Positions 34,666 through 47,551 of a DNA stretch of 64,000 nt are shown here, piece after piece. The stretch spans positions 7,626,001 through 7,690,000 of the forward strand of contig OW203762.1 of assembly GCA_934045905.1 (NCBI GenBank). The letters run 5' to 3'. The position numbers were made by a program, and so were the translations under genes. This DNA is from Leuctra nigra. Its lineage: Eukaryota; Arthropoda; Insecta; Plecoptera; Leuctridae. Position 1 is the first letter of the stretch. Every line of letters starts with the position of its first letter. The notes beneath the pieces were generated by a model that searched no databases, was not told the origin of the DNA, and worked only from the letters and a program-made list of their open reading frames with translations.

Positions 34666-37600
34666 AAAGTCTATAGATATTTAAGGATTTTATTCAAATG
34701 TGGCGATGGTGGGACGATGATGAGAAAATGAGTGCATTTCTGGGAAAAGGGAAGAGGAAAAAGATGAGGATGAAGATATTAAATGTTGAATTACTTTCGA
34801 GTGTGGCAGCTCACGTAAAATTGTTTTTGCCTAAATTTATATGCAATTTTTGACCTGCTGTATGGAAAAAAAGCAAATATACAGATATTAGATCAGCCCT
34901 TCCCCATTTGCTTCTAACCATACACAACGCAAGTGTCATGTGTCCCTTTCAGCTCAGAACCCCATATTTTCAATCATTCCAGCTTTTCCTGCGGCTTGCA
35001 ACATGATATCCCCCCCCCCTATTCCCCCTCCCCCTCCGCTGATCCGGGATGATATCAGGAATCAATCCTGGGGCCAAGGCGTTGCGGAGTCAATCAAAAG
35101 ACCTCATCACATCTTGATTTAGTTCCCGGTACGAATAATTTGAATAATAACCTCGTGCTCCAGAGTTGAGGCTGTGGTGAAAGAAGATGGCGGCAGATCT
35201 CATCCCCCTCTCACTTGCTCTTATTGTCACGGCAATCCTATTATATCTATTGCATTGAGAGTGATGACGTACAAGCCCAAGGGGCTTACACAATATAATA
35301 TCAAGTCTTCCAAGATGAGACTCAGCTCTTCAAAAGATCTAGAAGTTGAGGCTTTATTATAATTAGAACAAATTTTAATCAGAATCTGATTTCCATGCGA
35401 ATATCTTTCTGGAAATATGATTGTAGAATAGATGATGAGTCGGATTCTTAGTTATGTGGTGAAATGAAATTGTGAGACATTTTGTGGCATCAAAGGAGTG
35501 AGTTGCATAAAGAAACTAATTCCACTCTGGAAGTGTTTTCGAGGCAAGTTTCTTGTTCTTGACAATGAGGGGGACTATTCAATGCCATCCTTAAGAAAAA
35601 CTCAATTATCGTAGAAACTTTGGAAACTACTCAACTTCCTTCACAATTCGTAAGAATCTATACTCAGATTTCTAAATGGAAGTTCTCCTTTAAGAGGTAT
35701 AAGCATGAAACTCCTAAGTATTTTTGGGGAAATTAAATATTAGGTGAAGTGACGTAACGTAAAGGTAATTTAAAAATAAATTTCCGTGCTCTTACGCATT
35801 ACACCCAGATTGAAAGTTCTCCTTTAACAGGCATCCCCACAAGTATCTTAGCAATAAGTTTATTTCAATAAGTTATGAAATAATAACCAGTAAAATTGTC
35901 TTGATTTTACCAAATGAGCACAACAGTAATAAATTGTGTGAGCGTTTTCTTTAGGATTACGGCCATGGTGCTTAGAAATATTTATAGTTTACACCGATTT
36001 TAATGAAACAACCACATAAAACTAGCATAACACTATTGTCCCTTACAAATACATATTCTTGATAGACGTTTCACTTTTAAGTTTTACCCCTCCGAATCAG
36101 CTCATACTCGCAGTGCAATGTTGCATAGTTACTGTACATCACATTTTACTCTATTCTCTCTTATTTTAACCTTTCGAAATTACACTCTTTTAAATATTTT
36201 GTCATTCTTCTTGAGCATTTTAAGTCCAATATTCAGGTACGATTTCATGTCTCCCTATGTTATCTATGGGGTGAAAGTTGAACAGCAATCAAGAATAATA
36301 TAATTGTATCATGCGGTATAAGACGCATTTTTTTACAACTCATTCCTATGACGGAGCCCTAAAACCTGGGCATGAAAAGTCAGCCATCCCCTCACCTTCA
36401 AGATGTTTATAATGAATGCTACGTGAAGAAAGCTGTAAATCTGCTGGTGTCGATATTTTCACACCGCAGCGAGTATATGACGAGGGATTTCAGCTAAGTC
36501 CCTAATCCAAGTAAAGCTCGATGTAATCATTGGGAAATTATATAGATTGATTGGCTGAGGGGAAACATCTGAGAGGGGAACCAAGTCAATAATTGGCCGA
36601 TCAAAGAGAGCAGTTACAACAGATTCTTTTGACAGCTTGCCCTTGAGGTAAAACATGTTATACCTTTTCAATCTAGATGCTCTCTTTGCAATGCATTATT
36701 GTGTTAGTAACATGTTACAAAATCTAGTGTGAAGTTATACAAATATTCCATATGTATTTCCTTCTATGGAAGTAAGACATTGTTATCGCAATGTTTTGAA
36801 AATCCATGCACGAGAGCGAAACAAATGTCAAAGATTCTGTATTTTTGGTAAGTATTATCCTATGTAATCTTCAAAAAATAGTTATCATATGAAATGTAGG
36901 GAAGATAAAGAGAAGTGGAGAGATATTTGGAAGAGAGGGAAACGCAGGAAATATGAAGTGATCAGGCTTTAAAAATGTGCTACAGATTGTAATTTTCAAA
37001 TTGTTTTTTGTATTGTGTAATTCGTAAACAAACCCAAAAATAAATTCGGTATTATTAAATAAAGGAACATTTGCACACATATAATTTAAAGCAAAGCTTT
37101 GAAAGTTCAATTTTTTTAAATTTATTATTTTTTAAGTTTTCAAGATTTTTTTTTCGAAGTTAGATTTATTTTAAACAATGTTGGATTATTTCAAAGATTT
37201 CAGCAGCTCGTAATCTAAATAAATGCTGAGACTGCTCGCTCACGCATTTTCATAGAATACCAGCTAGTTAGTACATTAAGGCTCAGTCTACAATAAACAC
37301 TCGGAAATTTATAACTCACAAGATCCCGGTTCCAGTTACTTTTACAGCCTGTGACTATGCTGGAAAAGTAAGTAACAAAACCGTCCTATTTAATGGTTTT
37401 ATTCACTTATATAAAATTGTTATAGGTTTATTCAAAGTGTACTATTCATCAAGTTTTATTACTGATAATATATTACCTACGCTCGTTTAGAAACAAGAGG
37501 CGTTTATTTGTTGAAAGGATTCAATATCATGGAGTAGGTTTTGAGATAAATCCGCGGGACTACTTTTATTGCGGAGGATTTGCTGCAGGTTCAGTCGCTT

Positions 37601-37876
37601 GGTGCACAGTGCCAACATTTCAGGTCGAAGTTATACATTATTTAAAAAGTAACAAATATAGGAAACGGTTAATAATATTATCGCTAGGCTCATTTGTGAG
37701 ATAAATCCAAGTTTGTAGAATCATGATAACTATATGGATGGAATCAATAAAAACATCAAACAGCGTACGAGAGTTTAGAATTGTCTCTCATTATTTTCTG
37801 GCGCAGCCTTTTTTCGCCTTGATTGGAACCTATCATGCATGCATATGTTTTCTAGATGTACGATGAATAATTAATA
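34666..37876. other. AT-rich stretch, nothing recognised
   Basis: A 10-base poly-C run lies at 35010-35019 with C-rich sequence to about 35040. No gene, RNA or transposon ends could be supported. Confidence 0.35.
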
Positions 37877-38274
37877 CCCCATAAAAAAACACTCCGTGTA
37901 AAAATACCAGCCAAGTCTCTTCAACTATAAAAAAAATAGAAGAAATCTAAAAATTCAGCACTGAAAAGTAGTGATATCAAAAAATGAGCCAAGTCAAAAC
38001 TTAATTTTAAAAACCAAAATATACTTGGCGCATCGTGTATATAAATAGTATTGAAGCATATGCCAAAAATCAAATGTACCTAAATATATATAATATACCT
38101 ATAATGCCCTTAAAAACGATGCGCCAAGTATATTTTGGTTTTTAAAATTAATTTTTGACTTGGCTCATTTTTTGATATCACTACTTTTCAGTGCTGAATT
38201 TTTAGATTTCTACTATTTTTTTATAGTTGAAGAGACTTGGCTGGTATTTTTACACGGAGTGTTTTTTTATGGGG
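37877..38274. mobile_element. 398-bp foldback element
   Basis: The arms start CCCCATAAAAAAACACTCCG on the left and end with the reverse complement on the right. Each arm is about 150 bp, through GCCAAGTCTCTTCAACTATA and GATGCGCCAAGTATATTTTGG. The spacer is about 90 bp and very AT-rich. It has no coding capacity. Confidence 0.85.
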
Positions 38275-38940
38275 ATATCACTTATTTTTTTAGTTGATTT
38301 ACACAACTTGTAACACACATCGGAGCAACAATGACTAAATACTTTTAAAAAATACGCCATTTCCGAATTGGTTAATACGAAAAATTGTGTTTGGTGCTCA
38401 ATATACCTAAGCTTAAAGTGATATTCCATGAAGAATTGCGAAAGCTTCGTTCCAATCAGTCCAGCCGTTTTCGAGATATGGTATCACTTCCGGTTTTCAA
38501 AATGGCGACTGAAATAACTGCCACCTAGAATTTATTTCTTATAAATGTTATGTATCATTATAAGCCTTCTGAATATGTGGTTATTGTAGTAAGAGGTCAT
38601 TAAAATCTAGTTCTTCATTTTCATGACGTCATTTCCGGTTTTGGTAATAGAACATCTCTACTTTAACTATTGATATTCCATATAGACGACCGTCTGAATC
38701 ATTTGGCGCTAGTTTCATTCCGATCGGTTGAGCCGTTTTCGAGATATGACGTCACTTCCGGTTTCAAAATGGCGACTACCGGATGGTTTTATAAAAAGGC
38801 ACCTCAGACGCCAAAAGTGCACATGTGGTAAAAATTTCAGATCGATCGGCTAGGCCGTTTAGGCTGTGGCGGTGATAGCGGTGTTTCCTGATATCATCAT
38901 CAGATAGGTTTTAAAAGGGGTGTAATTTCACTGTTTTCAC
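38275..38940. repeat. Degenerate repeat block with ACTTCCGGTTT motifs
   Basis: At least three units at intervals of about 125-135 bp share ACGTCACTTCCGGTTT, TCAAAATGGCGACT and CGGTTGAGCCGTTTTCGAGA. They lie around 38488, 38624 and 38749. The last part (about 38835-38865) has AATTTCAGATCGATCGGC, which also occurs in family T. A fragment of the same kind lies near 57530-57580. Confidence 0.6.
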
Positions 38941-41900
38941 GGCCCTCTAGCACGCAAATGGCATAACCTATTGTTCCCAAATTTAGTATATGGAGTGGGG
39001 TGGGCCATAGCTCGAAATTAAGATATTTCACAACAATGTGAGATTTTCCAATTTTATGATCCAGTAGGCCGAAAATGCCATGTTGTTGCTTACAGTAAAA
39101 GTGGTTGGTCTGCTCCTCAGTTTATTAGGCATTTACGGTATGTTGAGTGAGTGTGAGTGTACGGTACGACTTGGCTGGGTGGAGCGACCGCTCCACTAGA
39201 TGATATGGTCGATAGAATGAATCAGAAATATTTTAAAGTAAGCTAAATGCTTATCCAAGCTTATCCAGCTTACCAAATGGGCTACAAGTTAGTTGTAAAA
39301 AAAAACTATTAAATTTTGATTATAATTTAGAAATTCACATTTTTATATGTTGTTATAATATTTAGTATTTTTTATTATCTGATTATACTTATTTATAAAG
39401 TACATCTCAAAATTAATTAGAGTAGCGATATTAGAGATACAAAATATAAATAAACCCATTAAACTCGAACTTTGGAGTGAGTTTATTCGCTACAAAAGCT
39501 CTCCGCCAGAGGGCTTTGTTTAAAAAAATACATTTATAAAAATAACCATAACGAAAAGACTATAATTCGTTTATTACCAAAGCTCATTGAATTCGAAAAA
39601 CCGAGGCAAATTAATTACTTACCTAGATGAGAGCCGAAAAGTAGGTATGAAAATCTAGGACCTCACATTCTTGATTAACTTTCGCAAGGAAAACAACTTG
39701 GGATGCAGTAATATCGAAAACTGAAGTCTTTAATACTTAACATTTTCATTACAAGTCATAAATAATCGTAACATAGTTAATAAAGATCACTGTAAACCAT
39801 GATTACGAACATTCGTGAATAATTTACCTCCAGCGAGCGACTCGACTGTAGATGCAAGTGCAACCACCCCTAGGGCGTTGCACACGATGCATTTGCACCC
39901 CGGGGGTAGCGCATATCGTTATGCATTAATGATGTGCCACATCTCTGCAGATACAGTTTTATTTGTATCATTAATCTCCCATCACATTGCCGCGTCTCCC
40001 AGCGTCATTTAAACAGTGCAACAATGCACCAGTTTACTCAACATCATGTTGAATATCGCACCCGAGGCTTGAATATGAATGTACGGTATAATTGTTACCA
40101 ATTATCATGAGTTATTTGGTGATGTGTATGAAAATGTGTTGAAATTGGAGGATGGGAATTGAAGTTGGAATGAAATCACTGTGGGAATTGGATAGTATTG
40201 GCGTAGGGGAAATTTGATTGATTTTAGTATGTGTTATGTATTGCGGCTTCGTTATTCGTTTTAATTATTGCTTCGTGTATTCCAAAAAGCATAATTAATT
40301 TCGGTCGCTTTGTTGATAAAGGGGGATTGATTTGCTGTTAATATAACGTATCCACTCATGGCGCACCGACAAAACGTAAAAACATTATGTTTAATTATCT
40401 ATGTAACACATAGGAGCTGTTTCAAAATAAAGTATGACTATTTAATTAATTGAATAACACGTATATAGTGCATGGATCCTCTTCGTTCATCAGAATTAAT
40501 AAAAACACTAAAACTATTGAACATGCCATGGGAAAGGAAAAACGATGATTAATTCTTTGGGCTAGTTTTGTGATGTGCAAAACAATGGTGGGTAATCATG
40601 ATATCTTTATTATTTATTTTATTTATTTTACACCTTAGTTTGCACTCTGAAGGTCAAATATTACACAATTTTAATTAAAACATTGCAGTTTTTACAATAA
40701 TCCAATTCATATGTTCTACTTAATTTCATAAATGCATATCATCTTTTTATAGCAACATAGCTTTTGTACATATCAAATGCATATGAATCGTATTCAAATA
40801 ACGAACTTCACAAGCGCTTTTACTGTAACAGAGTCAACAAGTAAGTATTGTTTTCCGATAATAATAGTTAATTAATTTCATTGTATGAATTCCCACTGAT
40901 TTTGTTTTGTCTAGACAAATTGACATCTGCGACACAGATTCCGGGGATCGCATTCAGTTGCGGCCAACTATTTAGCTCTGCTAAATACCTACATCCACTA
41001 TCGATAGAAACTAACACGGATTCACAATCCAGGCATTCTGGAGTGTAATTCCAGTCTGGACTATGTGGGCTTTGTGTTCAGACACTGAACCTGAACAGCA
41101 GGGAAATCAACACATTGCAGATACACTAAACTAGATGGTTTAATTAAACAGGAAGTAGAAGAAGTCATATTATGTGAACATGCTTCATTTTATGTGAATT
41201 AAAACATATTTATGAATAATGTTTTACATGATATTTTATTTAGAAAATAGTTTATTAATATGTGAAAAGTACTCTCAAATCTAAATAATCTTTTAATAAA
41301 ACATATACGAGAAATCGCAGTCTGTCATGACCTGTCTAACGTGCCATCCTAATGTAAGCTCTCGGAGAAAATTGATTCTTTTACATGCATTTGCTGATGT
41401 ACAACAATAAGTCCGTGCAAGCTGAATTGATAAAAATTGTGTCAAAAACTCGATGACACTCTCACAGCCACATAAATATATTATCTTATTTACAATAATG
41501 TTAAACATACTACATAATTTTTCAAAGAGAAAATCGTAAGAAAACGCAAAGCTCAAACAGATGTCATAGAAAGTGTACAAACCAGAGATGGAAATTAAGA
41601 GCACTAAATGCAAAATAATCATTTAAAGAATTTGCAAAATATTAAATTTTTAGTTTTCTCAGATTGAAACGACACAATTGCGAGAAGAATCTGTAGGACA
41701 TGGGAGAAGAGACTCAGACGAAATGATGATCACTCTATACTGACTGGTTTATTCATTACTTTCACACCATTGTGTCTAACATTGGTGAACTATCCGTGTT
41801 GGTTTCATTGTAAATGCATTGAAGTCATATTTTACAGCCATTGTTGTGAAGTAGCTGGGTATAGTGTTACATGACTTGCACAATATTGTACCCAAGTTCG

Positions 41901-42250
41901 TCTGTAAAATGCATTCTTTCTGAATTTAGATTCTGAGTTGCCGTTTCGAACAGTATACCTTATAAAAAATCGATTTTTTGTATTTGTAACTAGTATTTTC
42001 TAACATTCAATTTTCAAATTTAAGGATATGAAATTATTGTTTTCATGTTGATTGGGATATTGCATCCATGTATACATATTTTATTTTATATCATTACTGT
42101 CTACAGAATCTATTAAAATATTTTAATCTTAACTTCAGGACAAATTTTACTATCAATGTCTGTGCATCTAAAAAATTCAACAAAGTAGGTACTAAAACGA
42201 GTTTCCTGACGCTATAAAAATCATGGACAATTCGTCCTCCGAATATTAAC
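38941..42250. other. Long AT-rich stretch, nothing recognised
   Basis: No gene or RNA gene could be supported. A TTTATTTTATTTATTTTACA run near 40612-40632 could be the tail of an old retroelement, but no body is visible. Confidence 0.35.
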
Positions 42251-42600
42251 ACTAGAAAACGCTCTGTGTAACGCGTTGTTGAGCGAGCCTTCGTATTGCA
42301 TGCGAATTCATCAAGACCTTGGAAAGAACCGAAACGAAATGAGTCAGAGAAGCAGTCATAAAATATCTGGCATTTCCTTCAAGAAATTTGATAAATATTT
42401 CCAAACACGTATAAAATGTCAATAACATTTGAAATTACATCCGGATTAGTCAGCAAATTTACGAAAACACCTAAAATGTTGGTCCCAACGACCGTGCTAA
42501 ATTTGAAGTTGTTCGGTCAAACGGCTCCAGTTTAAATTTAAAAAATAACACAGAAACCTGTTCAAAAACGACATAGTAATTCACGAGACCGCTTAGATTA
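42251..42600 (+). repeat. Partial copy of dispersed family T
   Basis: It starts ACTAGAAAACGCTCTGTGTA, then CGCGTTGTTGAGCGAGC, as in the full copies. Later it has GTTGGTCCCAACGACCGTGC and TTCGGTCAAACGGCTCCAG. The 3' CTCGCTTCGCTCGCTCA end is absent. Confidence 0.65.
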
Positions 42601-43521
42601 CATTAGTGAAATTAGTGAAATGAGTGAAATGAGTGAAATTAATGTCATAAGAGTCAAATTTAAAAAAAAAAACATTTGACTCGAAACGGTCTTCAATATT
42701 GTTATAAATAAAATAATAAAGAAGACGAAATCTTAATAAACACGTAAATAATATTGAAATTAAATTGATAACATTTTCTGACACCATCTCTCGAGTACCT
42801 ACTCTTTTTAGTACAAACTGATTGCAAACAAAACATGCACATTTAGCATTTAGTACATTTTTATTTTCAGTATTACTACTTGTATTTAATTGTACGTTTG
42901 ATAATTGTGCAATATACTATGGATAAAATATGAAGGGATGTGCGTACACAACACACACAAACCTACATTCTCATATTTGATAGGTTCATTAGAGTGCATG
43001 ATGATACTTGACAATAAATCCCTGAGAACTCCTGACGTCATCGAGCTAAATGACGAGTCAGTTATATTGAATCGAGTAACATTCTGTTCAACCACGAGTA
43101 GGTAGTCTTCATGCATAAAGCGAACCACCCACCGGCTATTGTTCCCTAGGAAAACATATCATCGCATAGATTCATATCGCCTCATGCAGGTGTGGGGAAT
43201 AGATGATTTGTCACGAGAAAAACTATTATTCACACTTCACATGATACCAAGGTAAAGTACTGGGGTAAAGTAGAACGTTATTATAGGAGGATGGTTAGAG
43301 GGTTCGTGGATGTCCGGTTTTGTTCCGAACTTCTCGGGTAAAGTGAGTTCTCGACGTCAATTGAAATATGATTTGGTATTTTTATTTTTCAAAATTTTTC
43401 AAAAATTTAATGTTTTTTTAAACTTTTTACAGTTTTGAACATTCATAAAACATGTCGTTTCAAAAAGTGTATAATGCGAGTTTTTAAAGTTCAAATCATC
43501 CATAGAAAAAAGTGAAGACTA
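42601..43521. other. AT-rich stretch, nothing recognised
   Basis: A short (AGTGAAATK)n run lies at about 42605-42645. No gene was seen. Confidence 0.35.
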
Positions 43522-44059
43522 AAGCCGCGTTTACAACAAAATTAACGTTCTAAAATTAACGTTGCAAAATTAACGCAATTTCATCTCGTTCACAACCACT
43601 TTCGAAACGTAACAAATCGTAAAGTAAGGTTATGTTGTTGAGAGCGCGATCGGATTTAACATAACATTATAATATCACAACCTCCTCACACACATCTGAT
43701 AACCTACAACTTGTCTTTGTACACTAATATACACTTTTCTTACAAAATACTCTCGAAACTGAGTCTCTGTAATTAATTTGGAGTCATTCATTACGAAATA
43801 GTAAATGCATCACACTGAAAACAAGATGGCGCCGCCAGCTGGAGTCGAGGTGGAGATGAAGTGAGAGGGTGACTGTGCGCATGCGCCACTTAACGTTCGA
43901 CTTGAAAGTAGGAAGTAGGTCTACTTTGAGGTGAAATTGGCGTACGTTAATTTACCAAATTTCGTTGTGAACGAATCCATAAGTTTACATGGGCTTGAAA
44001 ATTGAAATTGCGTTAATTTTCTTAATTTTCGAACGTTAATTTTGTTGTAAACGCGGCTT
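43522..44059. mobile_element. 538-bp MITE with AAGCCGCGTTTACAAC ends
   Basis: Terminal inverted repeats of about 55 bp, AAGCCGCGTTTACAACAAAA on both sides read inward, continue through AATTAACGTT and ATTAACGCAATTTC. The interior holds AAGATGGCGCC and the palindrome GCGCATGCGC at 43877-43886. It has no coding capacity and no certain target duplication. Confidence 0.85.
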
Positions 44060-45628
44060 AAGTTTCCAATTTTCAAGTTTCAATACTTGCTATACTATTG
44101 CTATTGCTATACTGGCACATAATAGAAGCGTTGCAGGCTATACCCACTATACCAACCCGGGCAACATGACATAGTGTGTATACATATCTCAGGCGGAGTG
44201 TTGACTGTGGTTTATGTTTTATGGTATTGAACAGTGGATGTCGGAGCACATGTTGTTTACATTCTACCTGTCGATGTACAATAAAGTGCAGCTTTACGAC
44301 ATGGGTTGTAGCATCATGGAGAGAAACTATTCTCTACATGACTAATTGTAGTGCGGTGTGTTATTTCATGGCAAGGTACGTAAAATATACATTTTAAGTC
44401 CTCAGAAGCGAAACTAGCGATAATTACAAATTGATTTTCTTCAGATATGGTAATTATTATTGAGATCTTGAACCAATTCCTAAACATAAGTTTACCGACA
44501 CAAACGTATAATAAGACACACTTTTTCAACATGTGAAAATCAAAATTGTAACTTGTAACACATTACCACTTTATGATATTACTGAACCAACATTGATTTT
44601 CAAATATCATTTGTGTGAATCTCTTTATAAACATCTCCATAATTAACATTGTTATAATATATATTTTTAGAGTAATTTCTGTACATCATCCCTTTCTTTC
44701 TAAAACATATAATGTTCAACAGTAAGTGACACTTAAAAATAAAATGTTATACAAATATATTTATATAAATATTATTGTCAGCTTAAAGTAATGCACTATA
44801 AAATATGAGAAATTCAAATTTATTGAAGATGATACTTTTGCATCGTGTAGAAACTGTAGCATTTGCCTAATTAATATAATTAGCATTATAACTTCCAGCC
44901 ATTCGAGACTAAAGCCAGAAAACTTCACAGACTTTATTATTATGGTTGTATTCATCCTTTATTCCAATGAACACGATCGTTTTGTTTTCATCAAAAAGGT
45001 TTTAATTACTTTGGATTTAATTTCATTCCAAATGAGCATTCGTTTTATCCCGGTATTCGTGCTGCAAATGATGGAAGAAAACCCCCATAAATGTAAGTAC
45101 TTATATAAATACTTCATCGGAATTAAAATGCAATTAAAAACAAGTTAAGTCTCGTTTAACATGTCAAGTCTTGTCATTTAGAATCTCTTTCATTTAATTT
45201 CAAAAGCACGAATTTATTTACAGCGGTATTAAATTGAAAAAATGCAGTGAGCTCTGTTGAAAACATCAATATGCAGTCTAATAAAACCTGAGTTTGTTGA
45301 AGAAACGTGTGTACGCCACCTTTACAACTACCAACATAAATTAAACGAGCAATTAAATTACAGTGTGAGATCCACAGGCACGTCTGAGAGATATTGGGCG
45401 GGTACGGTTGGCATCACGAGCCGTGAACAAAGTTACTATCACTTCTCTCCCCCAAATTGACGATAAGAAATGGGGTGGGCCAACTGTTAACGTTTCAACA
45501 CATAAAACTGTTAGTTCATTATATTATACGACTTTGAGGAAAGTATGAAGTGAATTAAAAAACGTTTAAACAAACAAAACGTTTCAGGTATATGAGGAGG
45601 ATCGTAAAAATAAGAAACAATGAAGAAT
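44060..45628. other. AT-rich stretch, nothing recognised
   Basis: Only short frames. No RNA gene or transposon ends seen. Confidence 0.35.
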
Positions 45629-46560
45629 ACTAGGAAAACGCTCTGAGTAACGCGTTGATGAGCGAGCACGGATACGCGCAACACCTCGAACCGAAATTCT
45701 GTATATCGAAAATGTCCTTAAAATCTTCAACAATTCCTAAAATATTGGTCCGAATAACCATGCAAATTTTTAAGTTGATCGATTGAACCTTTATGATTGT
45801 ACGATTCCTTGTTAATTTCCAAAAAATCATAGGATCTCGTTCAAAAAATATACCTGTGACCACTCATATGATATATATGTGTGAACAGAAGACAATTTGA
45901 GATCGATCTGTTAATTAAACGGTCATATCAGTTTCATATACATTTGAAAGTTTCTGCTCTAACAACCTTGAACTGAAGATTCGAAATGCCGTGAAATGTG
46001 AAATTCGAGAAATATTAGAGCCAACACGCAAAATGTCCGTAAACTGTCAATAACTTTTGAATGTAAACACAGATTAGTATGAAAATTGTCAAAAATACAG
46101 ATAATGTTGGACCCAATGACCATGCATAGTTTTAAGTTGATCGGTCAAACGGTTCTGGTTTAAATTTAAAAAAGCACATGACATATTTTTTTAAATTTTA
46201 ACCAATGGGAGAATTTGGCTGAAAATTTGTAAAATAACAGACAATGTTGGTCTTAGTGACCATGCAAAATATGAGTTAGGTCAAATGTATCGAAGACCAT
46301 TTTCATTTTTCAACCTCTCAGGAGATATTTATTTAAATTTTAACCAATCAATGGTATTCAAAAAAAATTAGGGTCAGCAAACAGAAAAGGTTGTCTCTAC
46401 ATGTGCGCAAAATTTCAGATCGATCTGTGAAACGGTGCGACTACCATTGCTCCAGGTAGCAGCCAAAAAAAAAAAAAAAAATAAAATAAAAAAAAAAAAA
46501 AAAAAAAAACAGAGGTCCGTGTCAAAAGAGTCGAAAGGAGACGCTCGCTTCGCTCGCTCA
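45629..46560 (+). repeat. Dispersed family T, copy 1
   Basis: It starts ACTAGGAAAACGCTCTGAGT, then AACGCGTTGATGAGCGAGCA, and ends CGCTCGCTTCGCTCGCTCA. Inside, a degenerate motif recurs: a GTTGGNCCNAATGACCATGC part, then AAGTTGATCGGTCAAACGGT. Near the 3' end are AATTTCAGATCGATC, GAAACGGTGCGAC and an A-rich block. There are no convincing inverted ends and no coding frame. The class is unknown. Confidence 0.85.
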
Positions 46561-46600
46561 ATGAGTGTTCCCACGTATATTTATTATTTTATTTAAAGAG

Positions 46601-46934
46601 ATCCTGTGATTTTTGGATATTAACAAGGAACAGTCAATCATAAAGGTTCAATCGATCAACTTAAAACTTTGCATGGTTATTGGGACTACTAGGAAAACGC
46701 TCTGAGTAACGCGTTGATGAGCGAGCACGGATAACGCGCAACACCTCGAATCGAAATTCTGTTTATCGAAAATGTCCTTAAAAGCCAATAATTCTTGAAT
46801 TTCGTCACAGACTTGTATGAAAATATCCAACAATTCCTAAAATATTGGTCCCAATAACCACGCAAAGTTTTAAGTTGATCGATTGAACCTTTATGATTAA
46901 ACGATCCCTTGTTAATTTCCAAAAATCACAGGAT
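46601..46934. repeat. Inverted repeat of about 85 bp around the start of copy 2
   Basis: 46601-46685 is the near reverse complement of 46849-46934, part of family T copy 2 (it contains AAGTTTTAAGTTGATCGATT). A piece of the family thus lies in opposite orientation just before copy 2, giving a stem of about 85 bp with a loop of about 160 bp. Confidence 0.85.
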
Positions 46935-47551
46935 TTCGTTAAAATTTTTTTTAAACGGTCATATCAGTTTCATAATATACGTTTGAAAATTTCTACTCCA
47001 ACAACCTTGAAGTGAAGATTCGAAGATGCCGTGAAATATGAAATTCGTGAAATATGACAGCCAACACGCATAATATCCGCAAACTGTCAAAAACTTTTGA
47101 ATTGAAACACAGTTTAGTCTGAAAATTGTCAAAAATACAGATAATGTTTGACCCGATGACCATGCAAATTTTCAAGTTGATCGGTCAAACGGTTCTGGTT
47201 TAAATTTCAAAAAGCACATGATTTTTTTTTTAATTTTAACCAATGGGAGGATTTGGCTGAAAATGTGTAAAATAAGAGACAATGTTGGTGTTAATGACCA
47301 TGCAAAATATAAGGTCGATCACATTTGTCGAAGTCTATTTTAATTTTTCAGCCTATCAGGAGATGTTTATTTAAATTTCAACCAATCTATGGATTTTGGG
47401 TCAGCAAACAGAAAAGGTTGTCTCTACATGTGTGCAAAATTTCAGATCGATCGGTGAAACGGTGCGACTTCCATTGCTCCAGGTAGCAGCCAAAAAATCA
47501 AAAAAAAAAACAAAAAAAAACAAAAAAGGAGACGCTCGCTTCGCTCGCTCA
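46688..47551 (+). repeat. Dispersed family T, copy 2
   Basis: Same start, internal motifs and end as copy 1, in the same orientation, with many substitutions and small indels. It ends CGCTCGCTTCGCTCGCTCA at 47551 after an A-rich block. Confidence 0.85.
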
